Shown one piece after another: positions 25,754 through 38,599 of a DNA stretch of 64,000 nt. The stretch is from Trogon surrucura. Lineage: Eukaryota > Chordata > Aves > Trogoniformes > Trogonidae. The first letter of the stretch is position 1. Every line of letters begins with the position of its first letter. The notes beneath the pieces were generated by a model, which saw nothing but the letters and a program-made list of their open reading frames with translations, did not search any database and was not told the DNA's origin. A program made the translations under genes and the position numbers. The DNA lies in NCBI GenBank assembly GCA_020746105.1, contig CM036617.1, positions 35,555,898-35,619,897 of the forward strand, in the 5' to 3' direction.

Positions 25754-25789
25754 CTGTTAAAAAGTAGGCAGACTAAAATTCAATTGGCT

Positions 25790-25905
25790 TGGGAGAGAAG
25801 GGAAAGAGGAAAGGAAGAACCAAGAAGAGAAGGAACAAAGGAGGAAAGGGGGATGGGACAAAGGAGGAAAGGAGTAAAGAGAGAAGGAAGAAAGTAGAGA
25901 AGGGT
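25790..25905. repeat. Polypurine tract
   Basis: About 115 bases consist almost wholly of A and G on the + strand (GGAAA, GAGAAGG and related units), with few C or T. Such tracts are microsatellite-like and can take up triplex or other non-B structure. No gene feature is linked to it. Confidence 0.85.
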
Positions 25906-26892
25906 GGGTATGAAACAGAGGAGGGCATATTTAGTCAGTCGGTGGTTTTGACAAACTCCTTTTCCTGAGCACAGTTCCAATTCTTCAAAACTTCAAGGTT
26001 TCCAGTTGTGCCAAAAATCTTCAGTGAAAAAAAATACTGTAAAAGAGTTACAAACAATGAGACACATTTTTATTACACTTCCTTGGGCAGAAGTGGGACA
26101 GTATCTATGTCCTGTCCTGACAAGACAGCAAGGAAAAGTTTTCATTCTGTTCCTTAACAAAAAATATCCTTTTGATCAGCAAAGAGGAGGGCAAATAGTT
26201 TGGGCTACATACGGTAATTAGCTATGAAATGAGGAAGTAAGCACATGAAGCATGAGCAAATTTAGCTCAGGTCCCAGATGAAGTTTTAGCTTTATCATCT
26301 TTTGCTCAGCCTACAGTTTAATTCAGTACAGCAAGCTACAGCTAACACAATTAAAAGTTGCTACTGAATAAAGGGGTACATGTTATTAAAGATAGTTAGA
26401 ACACAGAAAGAATACCAAGAATATAAAAGCAGAAGTAGGGGATAATCATTAATTCTGGGATAAAGGTGGAAACAGATGAACTAGAATACAGGACATGTAT
26501 ATTCGCACCAACAGAGAGGTTTTGAAAGGCATAAAAAAAGGATTCACTTGCATCAGATCAATACTTAAGTAGTTAGTTGGCTTTGCCTCACTTGCCTTTG
26601 GGTGTCTGAAGTAACCCATTCAGACCTGAGCTAGTGAGGCAAAGTTCCCATTAGAAAGAAATATATTTTTCAAGAGGACAATTCATCTGAACACAAATAC
26701 CTGCCTTAGATGAAGATGAATTGCCTTTTCAGGGTGTCTATTTTTTTCTCTGATTATAAATTGGGCCTTCCGTTGACAGCTCAAACTTCGGTGCATAATT
26801 TCTGTTTGCTCATGTTAGAGCACTTCAAGGCAACCCAGGAGATAACCTGTCACCAAACACAGCATCAAGAATTTTGTTGAGACAAGGAAGAT
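25906..26892. other. Intergenic, no gene recognised
   Basis: About 1 kb of AT-rich DNA between the polypurine tract and the next CR1. No feature was recognised. Confidence 0.5.
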
Positions 26893-26950
26893 TTCTGTAC
26901 TGGGTTTGGAAGGGCTGTGGCGGGTTTTCCCCCACCTGTCCTACACTTTG

Positions 26951-27677
26951 GCCACAACAACCCCCTGCAGGGCTACAGATTGGGGGTGGGGGGTGGCTGG
27001 GGAGCAGCCCGGCAGAGAGGGACCTGGCGGTACTGGTTGGCAACCAGTTGAACAAGAGCTAGCAGTGTGCCCAGGTAGCCCGGAAGGCCAATGGCATCAT
27101 GGCTTGTATCAGGAACAGTGTGGCCAGCAGGAGCTGGGATGTGATTCTGCCCCTGTGCTCAGCACTGGGGAGGCCTCACCTCGAGTCCTGTGTGCAGGTC
27201 TGGGCCCCTCACTGCAAGAAAGACATTGAGGGGCTGGAGCGGGTCCAGAGGAGAGCAGCGAGGCTGGGGAAGGGACTGGAGGGAAAGTCCTGTGAGGAGA
27301 GGCTGAGGGAGCTGGGGGTGTTTAGCCTGGAGGAGACTCAGGGGGCACCTTCTCACTCTCTACAACTGCCTGAAGGGAGGGTGTGGGGTCGGGCTCCTCT
27401 CCCGGACAACCAGTGACAGGACGGGAGGACACAGCCTGAAACTGCATCAGGGAAGGTTTAGGTTGGATCTCAGGAAACACTTTCTCACAAAGAGGGTGCT
27501 CAGGCATTGGAAGGCACTGCCCAGGGAAGTGGCGGAGTCACTGTCCCTGGAGGTGTTTAAGGAGAGGCTGGATGTGGCACTTAGTGCCGTGGTCTGGCTG
27601 ATGTGGTGGTGTTGGAACATAGGCTGGACTTGATCTCAGAGGTCTTTTCCAGCCTCAATAATTCTGTGATTCTGTGA
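26951..27677 (+). mobile_element. CR1 LINE, 0.73 kb, older subfamily
   Basis: Frames across this region contain the CR1 ORF2 blocks in order: [97 protein letters not shown], and near the end [29 protein letters not shown]-like residues in shifted frames. The tail signature is CTGGACTTGATCTCAGAGGTC with ATTCTGTGATTCTGTG, the same type as the fragment at 60069-60133. Several frameshifts are visible, so it is inactive. Confidence 0.9.
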
Positions 27678-27795
27678 CCCCAGCCAACAGTCAACACCCA
27701 CACAGCCACTCACCCCCTCTTGTATGAGGCAGGGAATGAGCAAGCATCTGTGTGGGTACTGGCTGTTGGCCACGGTAAATCCACCGCAACTTAAT
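27678..27795 (-). mobile_element. Possible LTR fragment with inverted-repeat arms
   Basis: Right after the CR1 tail, CCAACAGTCAACACCCACACAG (27683-27704) is an imperfect inverted match to CTGTGTGGGTACTGGCTGTTGG (27748-27769). Read on the - strand, the stretch recalls the start of some avian endogenous retrovirus LTRs (GTGGTTTAACCCCAGCC-like, then ACACCACACAGCC-like). The match is by eye and imperfect. A plain imperfect palindrome is the alternative. Confidence 0.35.
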
Positions 27796-30700
27796 CTGTT
27801 GGTCTGCCTTGTACTAAAATCCTTTATTTTACCTATTTGTCAGGAAGACGTTGTATGTTGGTTGATCTTGTTGAATTAGAAGATTGCTAATTAATTGTTT
27901 ACAAACCCCTGGAGCTCTAAAAGCAATCTGAAATACTGCTATCATTAAACATATTTTGCACTATGCATTCCTTCTATCAAGAAACAGTGGGAACCTAAAC
28001 GAAGGCTCTTTCACGTGGATTTCTTAATGATGAGAAATCTTTCCAGAAATAGTATTTGTGAAATAAAGATGTCATATTTTTAGTGGCAACATTTGGCCTG
28101 AGCTAATACACTTTGCAAGAAATTAAAATTAATCTAGATTTCCTGATACTGACAAAGAAGTAAGGGCAGCAGTATGCACTCTTGTTATTTCTTCCACTTC
28201 ATTTTTTGGGGTGATTTCAGCGCAATGGTTTCTTCAGTTTGTCTCCCTCTAGTGGATTGCCCCTTCTGGGTATCAGCAGATTCTTTAGTCTTGAATTTTT
28301 CTTTTTTCTTCAGTTGAACTCTGTGGCTACAATGTTATTACTATAATTGAACAGTCTATGCACAGCAGTGTCTCTATTCCATCCCTGATGACTGCATCTC
28401 TCAAGCTTGTACTTGTTCTTATTGCCCCAGGTATCAGCTGTCTGGGCTACAATTTGTGCAAAGTATTCTCAATCCTCTTCTCACTTTAAAGAACTATGAT
28501 TATAACATATTGGTTTTGGTCATTCTTCCGTCTCCCAAATAATTTCAGAGACTGGCTCAGAATGAAGGTCTGTGTAAAGCAGTCTTTTCAGTGGTCTAAA
28601 TTAGGACCTGGTGAAGTAAAGCTAGGCATGGTGAAGTCATGTCACAAATACGGAATGCCTTTTCTAAGCCTCCAGCATGTATAATCTTTCAGCGACATAG
28701 ATATATTCTAGTGCTTGATGGATAAATGGTATCAGAGCCTGCTCTATTTTTCAAAAGATCCCTCTGTAATTTTGGGGGAAAAAATATTTAATTACAACAG
28801 CATAGAATCCATCTTGGGTTTTTACTTGTATTAGCTCTATTATGATCTTAAGAGTTTCTGTGGTGGATCAGAGCCCTTCTGTGTTTAACACCGATAACAC
28901 ACAACAGAAAGGCTATTTCCTGCCCCGAAGACCTTACGCTACAAAAGGCCGGGCAGCCAAAGAAGTGGACTCGGCAAGCAGAAGGCAGGAATGGAAGGAG
29001 GTAATAAGAACTGACAGCGGTTGCTGAATGTTATTTATATTAGCATGGGCTGCCAGCGGTATTTTATAGCCAGAGGAAAGGTTTCAGGTTTACAAGTGTG
29101 GAAGAACGAAAAGCTCACGACCACTGGTACTGCCGTGTCCGAAGGGGCACACCTCTTCCAGAGCACAAGTTTTTTCCTGCGAATACATTCAAATCGTACT
29201 GTTGTTCTTCTTGCCTTTCGTGCTCCTTCCAGATGGCACTGCTGTTCAAGTAGGACATTAAATAGATCCTGTTGTAATTAAGCAATTAGCTGCACAATTA
29301 AATCCGAAGTTAGATAAATGCTGTGAGCCGCACTCTGTAGCTGCTTGCGATGTGACACCCAGGTTGTTTGTTCCTCTTTCACTGGACTCCCACCTTCTCC
29401 TCTTCAAATCCCTTGTAGTACTAATGGGAATAATAATTAAGAACGATAACAATAAAACTCACCGTGAAGTTTCTGTACACTGAGTTACTGAGCCAGCACG
29501 CTTTTACTTGGGCGTGTTGCCTCAGACCACACTGCGCTGACTCGTCTTGCACCAGTTCAGAGAACAGAGAGAGTAGCTCGCACCTAACTCCACTCCCCTT
29601 CATATGTCTGCCTAGGAAGGGATTTCAGGTGTAGATTTAGGACAACAAATAGTGTAAGTAGGCATTAGTATCTTCCCCTCGTTACCTGCTGTACAACCTG
29701 CTTCCATATCACACAACTTAACCGTGGTTGGGCTGTCAGGTTGTTTTTATGCAACATAAATCACGGCCAAGCACACCCATGTCTTAAAAAAAAAATAAAT
29801 GCTCCCTCCCTTGAATTTATTATTCTGCATGGACCAATTCTGCTAACGCCTACCCACTTGAACAACTGCACTCATTCTTTGAAATCAAAGTATGACTGAC
29901 TAGTTGTACGCAAACTGGGTTAAGCCCTTAAATTCCTAGCTTTTGAAGACAAAACTGCATCTGACATGCTTTGCAGTGCTCTTGAACCACTTCAGCGTAC
30001 TAGGAAGTAAGAAAATAGAAGTAGAAATGAAGGCAAGGCTTTTAAGATATCCTTAAATTGACCTTCAGACAAAACCAATACTGAACACTGAGAAAGGAAC
30101 TGAATGAAGAATAGTGTCCCAAGAGTAAATGAAAGCTCCACAATCCCATTTAAGCATTCTTAGAACATTAATCCATTTAAGATAATAGGACAGCAAAGGA
30201 CCATTGTTCAGGACACCAAGTGAAAGTCGAGATGGGCTGGGCTACTCCTTCCAACACAGAGAGATACCATATTCCAATTTTGAAAATATATTCAGACGAA
30301 TTTGAGATCTTTTGCTATTTAAGAGGCTCCATTGGGGGCTTTAAAAGTGTTTATTTTAAAAAGCAAAAATCCTACAGCCACTCATAAAGGAAAGAAAAAA
30401 AAATCCACCTTCTAATGTATGAGCTAAACATGTACTGCATTACTTTAATCTCCTCATAATTATCATTTTCACATTTCTTTCACTTGTCTTCAAATTAAAT
30501 CTTCCCAGACAGACTGTCTGATAAAATTATACAGTGAGCTACAGCACATCAAAGAGAGCAGGTGAAAGTAAGTTGCATATTCACACACACTGAAATTCCG
30601 GCTGACCTAAAAAGAAAGAGGTTTTCATATCTCCTGCCTCTTCTTCTGGAATCTATCCTCATTAAGTGCAGTTAATGTTTCTAATTTTCAATTTGAACTG

Positions 30701-32479
30701 TTTCATCTGAACATAATGGAGAAGCAAAACAAATAGCTGAAACAACAATCAGATTGTATAAGATTTGTCTTTGTCTAGTTTGCAAAAGACAGTGCTGCTC
30801 TACTGAAAACACTAAGAGAATTCTAATCAAGTAGGAGTTTCCCTGGAGGACCCGTATTAAGGTCCCGAGAAAGTAGAGCTTGTACTTCACTTCAGATACG
30901 GACTTTATAAGAGTAATATCAAACGTTTTCAAGGTCTTTTCTTGTAGAAAGAAAATCTCATCATGGCTTTATGACAGCTGGTTGGGGTTTATTTATTTAT
31001 TTATTTCTTAAAGATTTTTTAGGTCATTCTTTAAATACAGATCTAATCAATTTTTGCTTTAAAATACCCAGGAAAAAAATAATAATCTCATTCATTCTAA
31101 TTTATATTACACACGAGAGATTATATCAAGGCAACTCTGTGTGGGACTTCAAATCTCAGACCAGATCATTTAAGAGCTATTTTAAATCTGCGCTTTCACT
31201 CACTGATAGTCCGAGAAGGTTTTCACTCGGTGTTCATGCAATGCTAATGCAGCCGCGACGCACGGGCCGTAACGCCTCTTCCCACAGACAACAGCACAGA
31301 AGGCACAATTTTGTGTATTTTATTTACATTGACAAGGTCGAGGGGTCAGGCTGCTGATTATGAACTCTCTCTTTAGATGGACCCAGAACATATGCCAGCA
31401 GGGGATTCACTGGCAGCTCGCTTAAGCAAGGATTTAGGCTATTAGTGTCTAAATGGAACAGTTGGGTGCTCACTCAGCCTTCATTCTGGGCTAAAGCTTT
31501 CCCCGTGTGTCACCCGCAGCTCTACCCTGTGGCCAGCCGGGCAGGCTCATGAGTTTTTGTGAAAGTAATGCCTACGCAGAGTTCAAAGGTTCAGGAATGA
31601 GGCAATAAGTATTTTCATCTTTTGGAGATTGTGTAAGACCTGCGAACGGCCCTCAGGCTCCACCGAACTAATGTCGCAAGTTCCGCAGCTAGAGTGAAGT
31701 TAAGTTTTGTTCGTTAACAGCAAACGTGAGCTTTTGAGATTGCCTCATGGTTTACTGACAATTAAATAAACTTAACAGAGACGACACTGAATTGTAAGGG
31801 GGTAAGATTAGTCCTGTCTTCAGGAACTTTGGCGTTTTACCAATGAGGTTGTGTCACCAGCACATGTTGTCCGTGACCCTTTATTCTGTGCAATATTCTG
31901 TAGACAGCAAAACACAATCTATCAAGACATAAATGTTAGGAAAAGCCAAGATGTTTAAAACTTAAGAAAAATGGAAACCTTTAATTTCAACATGAAAACA
32001 GATGAAGATATCTGGTAATCTTTGATCATATATTTTGCTTAGCTCTTAATGTAACAGCTCTACTAACATTCTGTGGCTGCCTTTGAGTTTTGGGCTGAGT
32101 CTGGAAAAGCTTTGGGGTTTGGGCACATGGGACTGGGATGGAACTACCACATTTTACCCAGATACCACCCATCCACTTTACTAACCAGCTTTGTATAGAG
32201 CTGCAACGATTTAGCAGTTATAAACACTAAATATGAACCAGTGAAGTTTATTTAGCAGATATTTTACATCAATGTTGGGGGTGAGTGAAGAGCATAGAAG
32301 AGTTGTTCTAGAGGATCTTGACAACCGTGAAGGACACAGAGAAAGACACCAGAAATCTCTGCCAATCAGCATGTGTTTGATGCAAGTACATCCAAATGAA
32401 ATACATCTCAGATGAGCTGATACCCGACATTGGCAATCCATTTGTATCAGAAATAGTGTTTGCCGTAGGACCAAAGAAG
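27796..32479. other. Long intergenic stretch, no gene recognised
   Basis: About 4.7 kb without a supportable exon or repeat family. A somewhat CpG-richer patch occurs around 31240-31270 but is too small to call an island. The open frame at 30971-31357 has no recognisable domain. Confidence 0.5.
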
Positions 32480-33014
32480 TGATTTTACTCCTGTACTTGG
32501 TACTAGTGAGGCTGCATCTGAAGTCCTGTGTTCAGTTTTGGGCCCCTCACCACAAGAGAGACATTGAGGAGCTGGAACGTATCCAAAGAAGGGCAACGAA
32601 GCTGGTGAAGGGTCTTCAAAACAAGTGTTATGAGGAGTGGCTGAGGTAATTGAGGTTGTTTAGCCTGGAGAACAGGAGGCTGAGGGGAGACCTTATCGCT
32701 CTCTACAACTACCTGAAAGGAGGTTGTAGTGAGGTGGGAGTTGGTCTCTTCTCCCAAGCAACAAGTGATAAGGCAAGAGGAAATGGGCTCAAGTTGCACC
32801 AAGGAAGGTTTAGATTGGATATTAGGAAAAACTTCTTCACCAAAAGGGTTGTAAAGCCCTCAAAACAGGCTGCCCAGGGAAGCGGTTGAGTCACAGTCCC
32901 TGGAGGTGTGTGAAAGACACCTAGATGTGGTGCTTAGGGACATGGTTTAGTGACAGCCTTGGCAGTGTTAATGGTTTGAAAGTTTTTTTCAACATAAATG
33001 ATTCTATAATTCTA
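32480..33014 (+). mobile_element. CR1 LINE, 0.53 kb
   Basis: The sequence from 32500 translates in pieces to the CR1 ORF2 C-terminus, including [38 protein letters not shown]-like residues, then [31 protein letters not shown] and [15 protein letters not shown]. It ends in a degraded tail (ATGATTCTATAATTCT). An in-frame TAA near 32647 and later frame changes show that it is inactive. Confidence 0.9.
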
Positions 33015-36000
33015 AATCTCACATTTGCGAGTTCCCCAAATTGAAGTAGCCACTGCCCAAGTACTGTCCTCTTCAGTAGGAAGGACAGGATCTCGACGTG
33101 TGGATTTTCTGTCTCCTTGAAGGAGTCATTGTCTTTTCTAGTGCATTCCCTAACTCTATCAGCTCCTACATACACACCGTTAATGCATGATAGGCTTTAT
33201 CAGGCTATGAATATCTGCAAAGCCAACGGAATCTCAGATTCTGATAATCTCCGTAAATTTGTGTGGACAATTTTATATCAACAGCAGTTAATTTCAATAA
33301 CCTACCATTTTTTTTATTTAATTCCTGTATATTTGACTTCATGCAGTTCTAAAATCACTAAAGTGCTGTATTAGTTTACTGGACCATTTCATAGTTTTCT
33401 AGAGCTAAAAGAAATAATTATAGAATGAAACATAAACAACCCTCCTGTCCCAGAGTCCCACTAATGCATCAGCAGGACAGCAGAGATCCCCCTACCACTC
33501 AAATGAACAGCATGAGTCAACCAGGTCAGTATAGTTTCAGTGAGTTTCACAACTATTTCTGTCAGTAGCTGAATCCTGAGCTTGCAAAACGTAGCAGTCA
33601 GGGTGCTTTCAGCTCCTATGTTTACCTTATCCTTTGTTACTTTAGTTCATGTAGCTTTTTATTCTCAGCCTACATTCATCTTGTGGCTTCACTCTCTCTC
33701 CACCACACTTCCTCTTTGGGTTCCTTGTGCTTAATTCACTATTTTCTAACTGTCCCTTCAGGCTTGGCTCCTCATCCCTCTCCTTCCTCACTCGGCCTGG
33801 AGAAAAAGAGGAGCACTGAAGGCACATCAGAAAGTGTCTTTGTCTGTGGTGCTCCCTGGCCCTGAAGGAGAAGGGGGAAGTCTGGCTTAACCGACTCAGT
33901 CTTATCTTTCTACAAACAGAATATGATGAGTTAGCTGTTAAACTACAATACATTTCCCCAGTTTTCAGCAGCTCTTGGTTCAGCAAAAAAATGGGGTCAT
34001 CTTTCTGAAACCAGAATGATCCTCTTAGCAGAATTCTAGCGCTGGTTCTAAAGCTCAGGAATTGTGAAGCCCCTGTTTTTGTATGGGTAAAACCAGATGC
34101 ATGTTTATCAGCCAGTACAGAGGTTTTAATCTTCTTTAGTCTCCCCTCAGCTATTCAATAGCACCAAGGAAGGTAGTAAGCATTTCCCTCATGTGATGCT
34201 CAGTTGTGTAGCCTTCCCAGTCACATAAGAGTTATAGCTGCTCCTGAGTAAAATACTCTTTTTTTCTTTTCTGAAAAGAGGCTATTTTTGTTCAAGTTTT
34301 CAAAAGAAGTTTTCAGCCTGAGGCAGAAATTCAGTATGAGAAATTTCTGTCCAAATTATTAAAGAATGGTGGAGTTACAAACTAGTGAAACCAGATGGAG
34401 TTTGGCACAAGAAATTACACATGACATCACTTACGGCCTTTATGCTCTCTGAGCATTTATACTGTAACACGTACAGAAATGTGAATATGCAGTACCACTC
34501 AGCAGAATACCTGGTTTTCTTACCTTCTATGTTCCTTTTAAAAAAAATAATAAATATAGGTTTTATGGCTGCAATAACAATCTTCAAGAAACGTTCTTCT
34601 AGGTAGGTAGAGGCTGTTAGGTCAACCTTCCAGTGAGCAATCAGATGCCAAGAACCTCCTTACCTCGACGTCATTATTTCTTACAAAAACTACTAATGAC
34701 TTTATCCTCACTCACTGTTTGAGTTCAGTCTAACAGTGCAAACAGCAAAGAATAACACAGAGGGGTCTGAACAGACGCTAAGAAAGCTAATGGAGTAGAT
34801 ATAAATTTCTTGAAAGAAGTTGTCATACAAACAGAGAACGAAAGCCTTTCAAGCTTTAACTAGAAAAGGCAGCAATTATACATTCTTCTGGGGCAGAAAA
34901 ATCTATTATAAACACTATTTGTAGAATAAAATCTGGCTTTGACTCTTGCTTATTTCATAATAGTTCAAAAGGAATAGGTGGGTATTCTAATAAGCATTAG
35001 ATGCAAAGAAAGAAATTATGAATGAAAGCCAGTTTAGCAAGAACAAGGAGATAAGACAATTTACATTACAACTTCGGTATCTTGTTGGTGGATCCAACAA
35101 TTTGATTTTTAAAACAACTTGGATTAAAACAGGGGAAGAATTTAGAGTTCAAGCCAACAAAGGAACAGCTGTGCATTTCCATTTGTATTTGATTTATATT
35201 GTTCCCAATCGATTCCGTACAAGAGAAGCACCTTCTGGTATTACAAATAGTCATTATAGTGAATTCGAGTGGCTCCAGGGAAAGCAGTGCTTGTATTTCT
35301 TCAAAACTGATATACAGCAGAACAAAACAAGCCAGATTCTCTCCACATCTAGTATCTAAAGCAAGCCATCAGTGGCTACAGACGATCTGGGAAAACAATT
35401 ATAAATTTTAAACGAAGGGAACTAATTTTCCCTGACTGACAAAAGACACAGAAGTAGCCTCTTGATCTCCGGAATGAAAATTATTGCCTCTATGGTGTGA
35501 CTTTCTCTGTTAGGATTGCCACCAGGGAATTGTATGAATTGTAACAGTCTTCCTCTTTTTTTTTTTGCCCCTTCATAATTTCTGGACATAGTTTCAAAGA
35601 AGTTTAATGTTAGACTTACCCTGAAGACAAAGATTCAACAGTAAATGAAGACTGAGTTCTATTACTGCAGTTTGGCTGAAACATTTGGATAAAATTCAGG
35701 CCTCGCTTGCATTCCATGGGAAATTTCCTACGAACTTCAGATGAAGCCAGGATTTCGTCTCAGCTGTCTTCTCCGTTCTTGTGTAGGAGAACTGACTGCA
35801 ACTAGGCAGAGATCATGCATTGTTCTTTAGAGCCTGCACCTGTGTCTAATTTAATCTTGCAGCTATTGCTGCCCAGCAAAGTAGTTGACAGCTACTGGAG
35901 AGAACAGTCTGGAAACTGTCAACTCGCAGAGATGCTTTTTGAGCTCTCTCACTCTTCGGAATAAGTCCTTTTCTGTTTAATCAAAAGAAAAGTATTCTCA

Positions 36001-37295
36001 TTATGAAACTTCATGTTCCAAATAAGACTGCTGTTAAGGCAGGGCATGGAAATACGAAATAGCTGTTTGTTACCAGTGCTGTAAATCACCTGTGAAAGCC
36101 TTCACAAACACACCAGATGCAGACTGCTAAATCCTTTCACTTCATGACAGCACTGAACCACTGACAGAATCGTGCTTTCCACAGAGAGGAACGAGCAAGT
36201 ACCAGATATGTAAAGCATATATACATCAGTCATGATTAGCAAGTGAAGCAGATGCCATATTCAAGCAATAATGTAATATTGTATAGCCAAATAAAATGTC
36301 ACACGGGGGTATACACACATGTATACAAGAAAAACAAGGTTCTATACATTCATATTGTTAAACTACACTAAATTTTGAGTGGTGCCGTGACTGACAGTAC
36401 AGCACAACAACAATGCAGCATTCAAGTTGTGCATCTGTTTGTGTATGCCTGTATACATGTATATATTCAACATAGAATTATGCACAGAGATAACAATGTT
36501 TCCATTATAACTTTGTCAGCAATGGTTTGAAAATCAGTAAATACAGTTTTCTTTTGCTGCAAATGTAAAGTTGGAGGCTGAGCTTCTGGCTCGATTTAAA
36601 GGTTTGGAAAAGTTGACTAATTCAGAATTTTAAGACAATGCTTTAAAAAGCAAAAGATTTTATAGATATATGACTCAGAAAGGGCTGAAATTTGAAGCAT
36701 TTAGCTTGACAGGTGTATATATATATATACACACACAGAGGTAAAAGAAGACTTTGTATATTCACAGTGAGAAATTACTGTGAATCTGTACAAAATTTTG
36801 ACATGTCTCATTATTTCCAGCATAGTATAAAATCTATTCAATATTCAGATTATGCATTTAATAGTTTGCATTTCTGTTGCAAATTATTACCGTTTATTAT
36901 TTTTTTCTGTAGATATGACAAGAGTATCAACATAATCTAATTTAACATCAGAGATTAGTAAGATATATAAATAAGTGATTTCATTGTTATCCTGCCTCAT
37001 TGGCCTTCTACTCCATTCCGCTAGACCTTCTTGTTACTTAGCCTGTCTTCAGCCTCCAGCATCCACTATCTTCAGCTTACAAGAAATCAGGGCAATATCC
37101 ATAAAAGGATATTTCAATTTAGTTTACCCTTCCTTAGACCATGAAAGCAGGTTCATAGACCTATATTGGGTACTAAGAATAGAATTTATACCCAGCCAGC
37201 ACTCTAGACAATGGGAAGTGCTGAAGATCATGAAATTCCACCACCCTTAAATGTTCGAAGTACCTAATAGTGTCAGAAGCACATCTAGGACTAGA
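33015..37295. other. Intergenic, no gene recognised
   Basis: About 4.3 kb of AT-rich sequence with no recognised exon or interspersed repeat. A (TA)n(CA)n microsatellite at 36716-36737 is the only simple repeat noted. The 113-codon open frame at 35018-35359 matches nothing I recognise. Confidence 0.5.
36716..36737. repeat. (TA)n(CA)n microsatellite
   Basis: A short run of alternating TA followed by CA units, likely length-variable. Confidence 0.8.
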
Positions 37296-37764
37296 TCATA
37301 GAATCATAGAATGGTTTGAGTTGGAAGGGACCTTAAAGATCATCTGGCTCCACAACACCCCCTGGATCCCACTAGATCAAGTTGCTTAAAGCCCCATCCA
37401 GCCTGGCTCTGACCACTTTCAGGGAGGGGGTGTCCACAACTTCTCTGAGCAACCTGCTCCAGTGTCTCACCACCCTCATAGTAAAGAATTTCTGCTCATA
37501 TCTAATCTAAATCTATTCACTTCCAGTTTGAAACCAGTACCCCTTGCCCTACCACTGCACTCCCTGATCAAGAGTGCCCCCCCCACTTCTTTCCTGCAGG
37601 CTCCCTTCAGGTACTGGGAGGCTGCTACAAGGTCCCCCCGGAGCCTTCTCTTCTCCAGGCTGAACAACCCCAACTCTCTCAGCCTGTCCTCACAGGGGAG
37701 GTGCTCCAGTCCTCGGATCGGCTTTGGGGCCTCCTCTGGACATGCTCCAACAGGTCCATGTCCT
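37296..37764 (-). mobile_element. CR1 LINE 3' half-kilobase
   Basis: On the - strand the frame 37778-37476 reads CR1 ORF2 C-terminal blocks ([40 protein letters not shown]), followed by the classic tail type (AACTCAAACCATTCTATGATTCTATG). The 3' end is complete and the 5' end is truncated near 37764. It belongs to the same broad subfamily as the copy at 53507-54780. It lies about 1.2 kb upstream of the VWA8 start codon. Confidence 0.93.
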
Positions 37765-37888
37765 AGATCAACATTCATAATTCATAACATCTTTTGGGGG
37801 CTTTGAACTCTAAGTTGTCTATGCTTAAGCAGCTGCTTAGCTTAGTCTTTAGCAGTTGTCCTCTGAGAGAGTCATTCAATGCTGAAGA

Positions 37889-38106
37889 AATTAGGAAGAA
37901 TTTCTTTACTGAAAGGGTTGTCAGGCATTGGAACAGGCTGCCCAGGGAGGTGGCTGAGTCGCCATCCCTGGAGGTGTTTAAGAGACGAGTAAATGTTGTG
38001 CTGAGGGACAGGGTTTAGTGGTGTTGACAGGGCTGGGACAAAGGTTGGACTCGATAATCTTGAAGGTCTCTTCCAACCAAAACTGTTCTATGATTCTGTG
38101 TTCTAT
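37889..38106 (+). mobile_element. CR1 LINE 3' end fragment
   Basis: It encodes the terminal ORF2 block [39 protein letters not shown], then GGACTCGATAATCTTGAAGGTC and a tail of ATTCTGTG-like units. It is truncated to about 220 bp. With the preceding - copy it forms an inverted pair with both tails pointing outward. Confidence 0.93.
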
Positions 38107-38599
38107 AAAGAGAGTGACTTGACTCTGGATTCTACCTTCTGCTAAGCCCCCTCACCATCTTTTTACTGGTGCCAAGATCCAAGTCTCAACTGGATTTTCC
38201 TTAAAACTAGGCTTAGTTTGTTATTGCAAAAGCTTCAGCCTTTCACAAATTATTCTAAAATTTATTCCTAAGCTTTTACATAAATCCGAGAATAGCAGCT
38301 TCAGCTGCCCGTTTTGAAATCTGTTACCATCGTCTTTTAAAAAAAGTCTTACATTTAGGCCACGCGTGTGCAAAACGTCACTCCCGAGTAATTCGGTTTA
38401 AATTCTTCTTCAATTATAAAATAACCCGAAGAACACGGGCGAGGGCTGGCACTGGAACGGAAGGGCCCACGAACTCAGCAGGATTCACAAAATGAGAGGT
38501 AGGAAATACCTTTGGTGCATGAATTCACCGCAGCCGCTGCTGCCCAAGCCTCGCTGGATATTTTAAACGTTTCCAGCTCTGGAGTTCAGCCTTTTTTAC

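Noticed and set aside
30971-31357. 128-codon + strand open frame
   Set aside because: AT-rich translation with no motif, no splice partners and no homology I recognise. It fits chance.
35018-35359. 113-codon + strand open frame
   Set aside because: Looks orderly at first but matches no family I know, and there is no supporting promoter or splice structure.
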